Shown here: positions 61,461 to 64,000 of the stretch, piece after piece | How the letters are laid out: each line of letters starts with the position of its first letter | How positions within the stretch are numbered: position 1 is the stretch's first letter | Assembly (NCBI RefSeq): GCF_021496665.1 | Contig: NZ_CP071246.1 | Coordinates: forward strand, 62,001 to 126,000 | Length of the DNA: 64,000 bases | From: Corynebacterium sp. CNCTC7651 | Lineage (GTDB): Bacteria > Actinomycetota > Actinomycetes > Mycobacteriales > Mycobacteriaceae | Direction: 5' to 3' | Translations under genes and position numbers: made by a program | The notes under the pieces: model-generated | Databases searched by the model: none | Seen by the model: the letters and a program-made list of their open reading frames with translations, nothing else | What the model was told of the DNA's origin: nothing

Positions 61461-62872
61461 CTACAACCCCAGCGCGGGCTTGATCACCTGGTCCCAAGAC
61501 ACCTTGAGGTCGTCGCGCCACAGCGGCCAGGAGTGGGTGCCCACGTTGCGTTGGTTGAACGTCACCGGCACGTTGAGCGATTGCAGCTTCGTGTGCAGGT
61601 CGTGGGAGCACGCGTTCATCGCGCCCTCGATCGCGCCGCCCTCAACGTGCAGGGTCGTCGCGTTGCCCAGCGCTTCCGCGGACTTCAGCTCTTTCACGTT
61701 CTTCAGGTAGCCCACCATGTCCGTCTCCGCAGCGAGGCCCGTGCCGGAGGACATGTAGATTGGGTGTTCGTGCCCTGCAGCTTGTCCGCCATCACCAGCG
61801 CGTCGTTGTATCGGTTGTACTCGGACCCGCGTGGGCCCCACAGGTTCTCCGGGGTGATGTTGCCCTTGCCGGCAGAACCGCGGTTCACGGTCAATCCGAC
61901 GAAGAAGGACGGCAGCGGCGTCGATGTAGCCGCGCAGCCGGAGAACGACCCCACAGCGGCGTAGCGGTTAGGGTAGTGCTCTGCCAACAACAGCGAGGAC
62001 GTCGCGGACATGGAAAAGCCCGTCACCGCGCGCAGATCGTTCGCGCCCAGGTAATCCTCGATGGCGTACGGCAGCTCCTCGCCCAAGAACGTGGTCCACA
62101 TCTGCGGGCCGTGGTAGTACACGTTCTTCTCCGGCACGGTCAGCCAGTCCACGTAGTAGGAGAACGCGCCTTCCATCGGAATGACCACGTTCACGCCGGC
62201 ACCCCCGAGCACCGCGCGGACCTCTTCCGGTGCTTGCACCAGCCAATCGGTGTTCTGCTCCGAGCCGCCCGCGCCGTTGAGCAGGTAGTACGTCGGCGCG
62301 TTGTCAATCCTGTTGCCTGCCGCGTCGCGCGCCGGGAGCACCGCAACCGGGATGTCGCGCTGCATGGATTCGGACCACACCGCTACAGCCTCGCCGCCGA
62401 GCAGGCGCACCTGCCTGAACCACAGCTGGGGGTTTCCCTTGTAGTCCTTCGGCGCCTCAACCATCGGCTTCACGTCTGCCTTGGTCGGGGTGGTTGTCCC
62501 CGGACCGTCGTAAAGCGGGGGCATGTTGTCCAGCTCGCCCTCGGTGGTGTCCGCGGTAAGCGCCTCGTCCACGGCGTTCGCGATGGCCTTCAGGTCCCCG
62601 TCCGGCACGGATGCGCCCGCCGGGGTTGGTGTCGTGGTGGCCGCCACCTCCGGGCTTGCCTCAACCACCTTCGGCTCTGCCGCCGTGGCGGTGGTGGGCT
62701 GTTCGGCCGCCGTCGTGGTCGGCAGCGGCGCAACCGACGTGGTCACCACCGTGCTCGCCGGCTGGATCACGGCCGGGTGAGGGGCATGCTCCTGCGTGCC
62801 GACGGCAGGAACAACAACCGCAGCGACAGCTACCGCTGCAACGGTCGCTGCGGCGGGGCGCGTGAACTTCAT
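61461..62872 (-). pseudogene. Mycoloyltransferase (antigen 85 family), disrupted by a frameshift
   Basis: About 470 codons in two frames. The N-terminal frame (from 62872) has a signal peptide, a Thr/Pro/Ala-rich linker (residues about 35-150), then the esterase fold with nucleophile Ser in GFSMSATSSLLL. It ends in nonsense after KLQGTNTQSTC. The other frame supplies IYMSSGTGLAAETDMVGYLK and the catalytic His in NVGTHSWPLW, ending PALGL. The frames meet near 61756-61768 and one extra base would explain it. Otherwise the gene is conserved, so a recent mutation or base-calling error is likely. Confidence 0.87.
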
Positions 62873-62995
62873 TAGGCAGGCTCGCTTTCACACGGTGCAA
62901 CACGGGCAAGACGAAGCTTTTCGACGACTGTTACATTACTGTGCTCGCCCGAACCCTTCGCCCTCGATCGGTGTATTCGCAGTATCCTTGGGGGC

Positions 62996-64000
62996 GTGAC
63001 TACAGAACATTTTGACGTTGTTGTCCTCGGCGCGGGCCCCGGTGGCTACGTTGCCGCTATTCGCGCAGCTCAGCTCGGCAAAAAGGTTGCCGTGATTGAG
63101 AAGCAGTACTGGGGCGGTGTCTGCCTGAACGTGGGCTGCATCCCCTCTAAGTCCCTGATCAAGAACGCCGAGGTGGCGGAGATCTTCAACCACGAGGCGA
63201 AGACCTTCGGCATCAAGGGTGACGTGGAGTTTGACTTCGCGGATGCCCACAAGCGCTCCCGCAAGGTCTCCGAGAAGATCGTCGGCGGCGTGCACTACCT
63301 GATGAAGAAGAACAAGATCACCGAGATCCACGGCCTCGGCTCCTTCAAGGACGCGAAGACCATAGAGATCACCGAGGGTGATGATAAGGGCAAGACCGTC
63401 ACGTTCGACGATTGCATCATCGCCACCGGCTCCGTGGTGCGCACCCTGCCGGGCATCGAGCTGTCCGACAACGTGGTGTCCTACGAGGAGCAGATCCTCA
63501 ACCCTGAGGCCCCGAAGACCATGGTCATCGTCGGCGCGGGCGCCATCGGCATGGAGTTCGCCTACGTGCTCTCCAACTACGGCGTGGACGTCACCGTCGT
63601 CGAGTACATGGACCGCGTCCTTCCGAACGAGGACAAGGACGTGTCCAAGGAGATTGCGAAGCGCTACAAGAAGCTGGGCGTGAAGCTACTGACCGGCCAC
63701 GCCACCACCGCTGTGCGCGACAACGGCGACTCCGTTGAGGTGGACATCAAGAAGAACGGCACCGAGGACACCCAGACCCTCACCGTGGACCGCGTCATGA
63801 TCTCCGTCGGCTTCGCGCCGCGCGTTGAAGGCTACGGCCTGGAGAACACCGGCGTTGAGCTCACCGAGCGCGGCGCTATTGCTATCGACGAGCGGATGCG
63901 CACCAACGTCGAGCACATCTACGCCATCGGCGACGTGACCGCGAAGCTGCAGCTCGCCCACGTGGCTGAGGCACAGGGCATCATCGCCGCGGAGACGATC
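62996..64000 (+). CDS. lpd: Dihydrolipoyl dehydrogenase (partial, 3' end outside)
   Basis: 335 codons seen. GTG start 62996; TATCCT about 8 bases upstream looks like a minus-10 box, so the mRNA may be leaderless. FAD-binding [14 protein letters not shown], redox-active disulfide [13 protein letters not shown] (Cys about 41 and 46), NAD-binding [15 protein letters not shown] and the second FAD motif [15 protein letters not shown] are present. E3 subunit of pyruvate and oxoglutarate dehydrogenase complexes, reoxidising lipoamide. The C-terminal dimerisation domain lies beyond the window. Confidence 0.96.
   Translation, partial: MTTEHFDVVVLGAGPGGYVAAIRAAQLGKKVAVIEKQYWGGVCLNVGCIPSKSLIKNAEVAEIFNHEAKTFGIKGDVEFDFADAHKRSRKVSEKIVGGVHYLMKKNKITEIHGLGSFKDAKTIEITEGDDKGKTVTFDDCIIATGSVVRTLPGIELSDNVVSYEEQILNPEAPKTMVIVGAGAIGMEFAYVLSNYGVDVTVVEYMDRVLPNEDKDVSKEIAKRYKKLGVKLLTGHATTAVRDNGDSVEVDIKKNGTEDTQTLTVDRVMISVGFAPRVEGYGLENTGVELTERGAIAIDERMRTNVEHIYAIGDVTAKLQLAHVAEAQGIIAAETI

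Overview
The window is chromosomal DNA of a Corynebacterium species (order Mycobacteriales). The evidence is high GC content, two antigen 85-type mycoloyltransferases, a GlxR-type cAMP receptor with a class III adenylate cyclase, a fused RmlC-RmlD, a WhiB protein beside a class A PBP, and a gene order from the metallophosphoesterase to holB that matches the Mycobacterium tuberculosis Rv3683-Rv3644c block (recalled from knowledge, not searched). The species cannot be named from this sequence alone.

Layout. 1-5.1 kb: envelope and secreted proteins (a partial signal-peptide protein, a YdhK-type lipoprotein, a 1053-residue alkaline phosphatase with two complete catalytic domains, a secreted protein with a C-terminal membrane segment). 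5.1-14.1 kb: an acquired island with hairpin repeats, an Abi remnant and four nested insertion sequences (IS30 containing IS3 containing IS21-A containing IS21-B), ending at tRNA-Pro. Every boundary can be assigned and the interrupted reading frames re-join exactly when the inserts are removed. 14.2-41.6 kb: conserved core: metallophosphoesterase, YqeY, class A PBP, WhiB, DUF4177, RidA, metallo-beta-lactamase fold protein, GlxR, endonuclease III, TlpA-like thioredoxin, CoA-type Nudix, MarP-like protease, alpha/beta hydrolase, holin-like membrane protein, HAD phosphatase, a compact Tad/Flp pilus operon, DEAD/DEAH helicase, cold-shock protein, DedA, TopA, adenylate cyclase and HolB. 41.7-45.6 kb: tRNA-Thr followed by two further insertion sequences, one of which separates the tRNA from its probable terminator. 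45.6-64 kb: cell-envelope genes: acyl-CoA synthetase, SGNH hydrolase, glycosyltransferases, the rml (dTDP-rhamnose) cluster, a Schlafen/AlbA-type gene bracketed by 62-bp repeats, a flippase-like membrane protein, an M1 peptidase, a frameshifted prolyl oligopeptidase, two mycoloyltransferases (one frameshifted) flanking a 36-residue peptide gene, and the start of lpd.

How the genes fit together. The adenylate cyclase (cAMP synthesis) and GlxR (cAMP sensing) probably form one regulatory circuit, and a near-consensus GlxR site lies between the PBP and whiB. The rml genes supply dTDP-rhamnose for the arabinogalactan linker, and the mycoloyltransferases attach the outer mycolate layer. The ssd-tadA-tadB-tadC-flp-tadE-like operon should encode a minimal type IVc pilus.

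The strongest leads are: the four-level transposon nest; a family of 73-74-bp hairpin repeats in three intergenic clusters; the repeat-bracketed Schlafen-like gene; the 36-residue peptide between mycoloyltransferases; and a shared C-terminal Leu-Pro-(Lys)-Phe ending on three envelope proteins.
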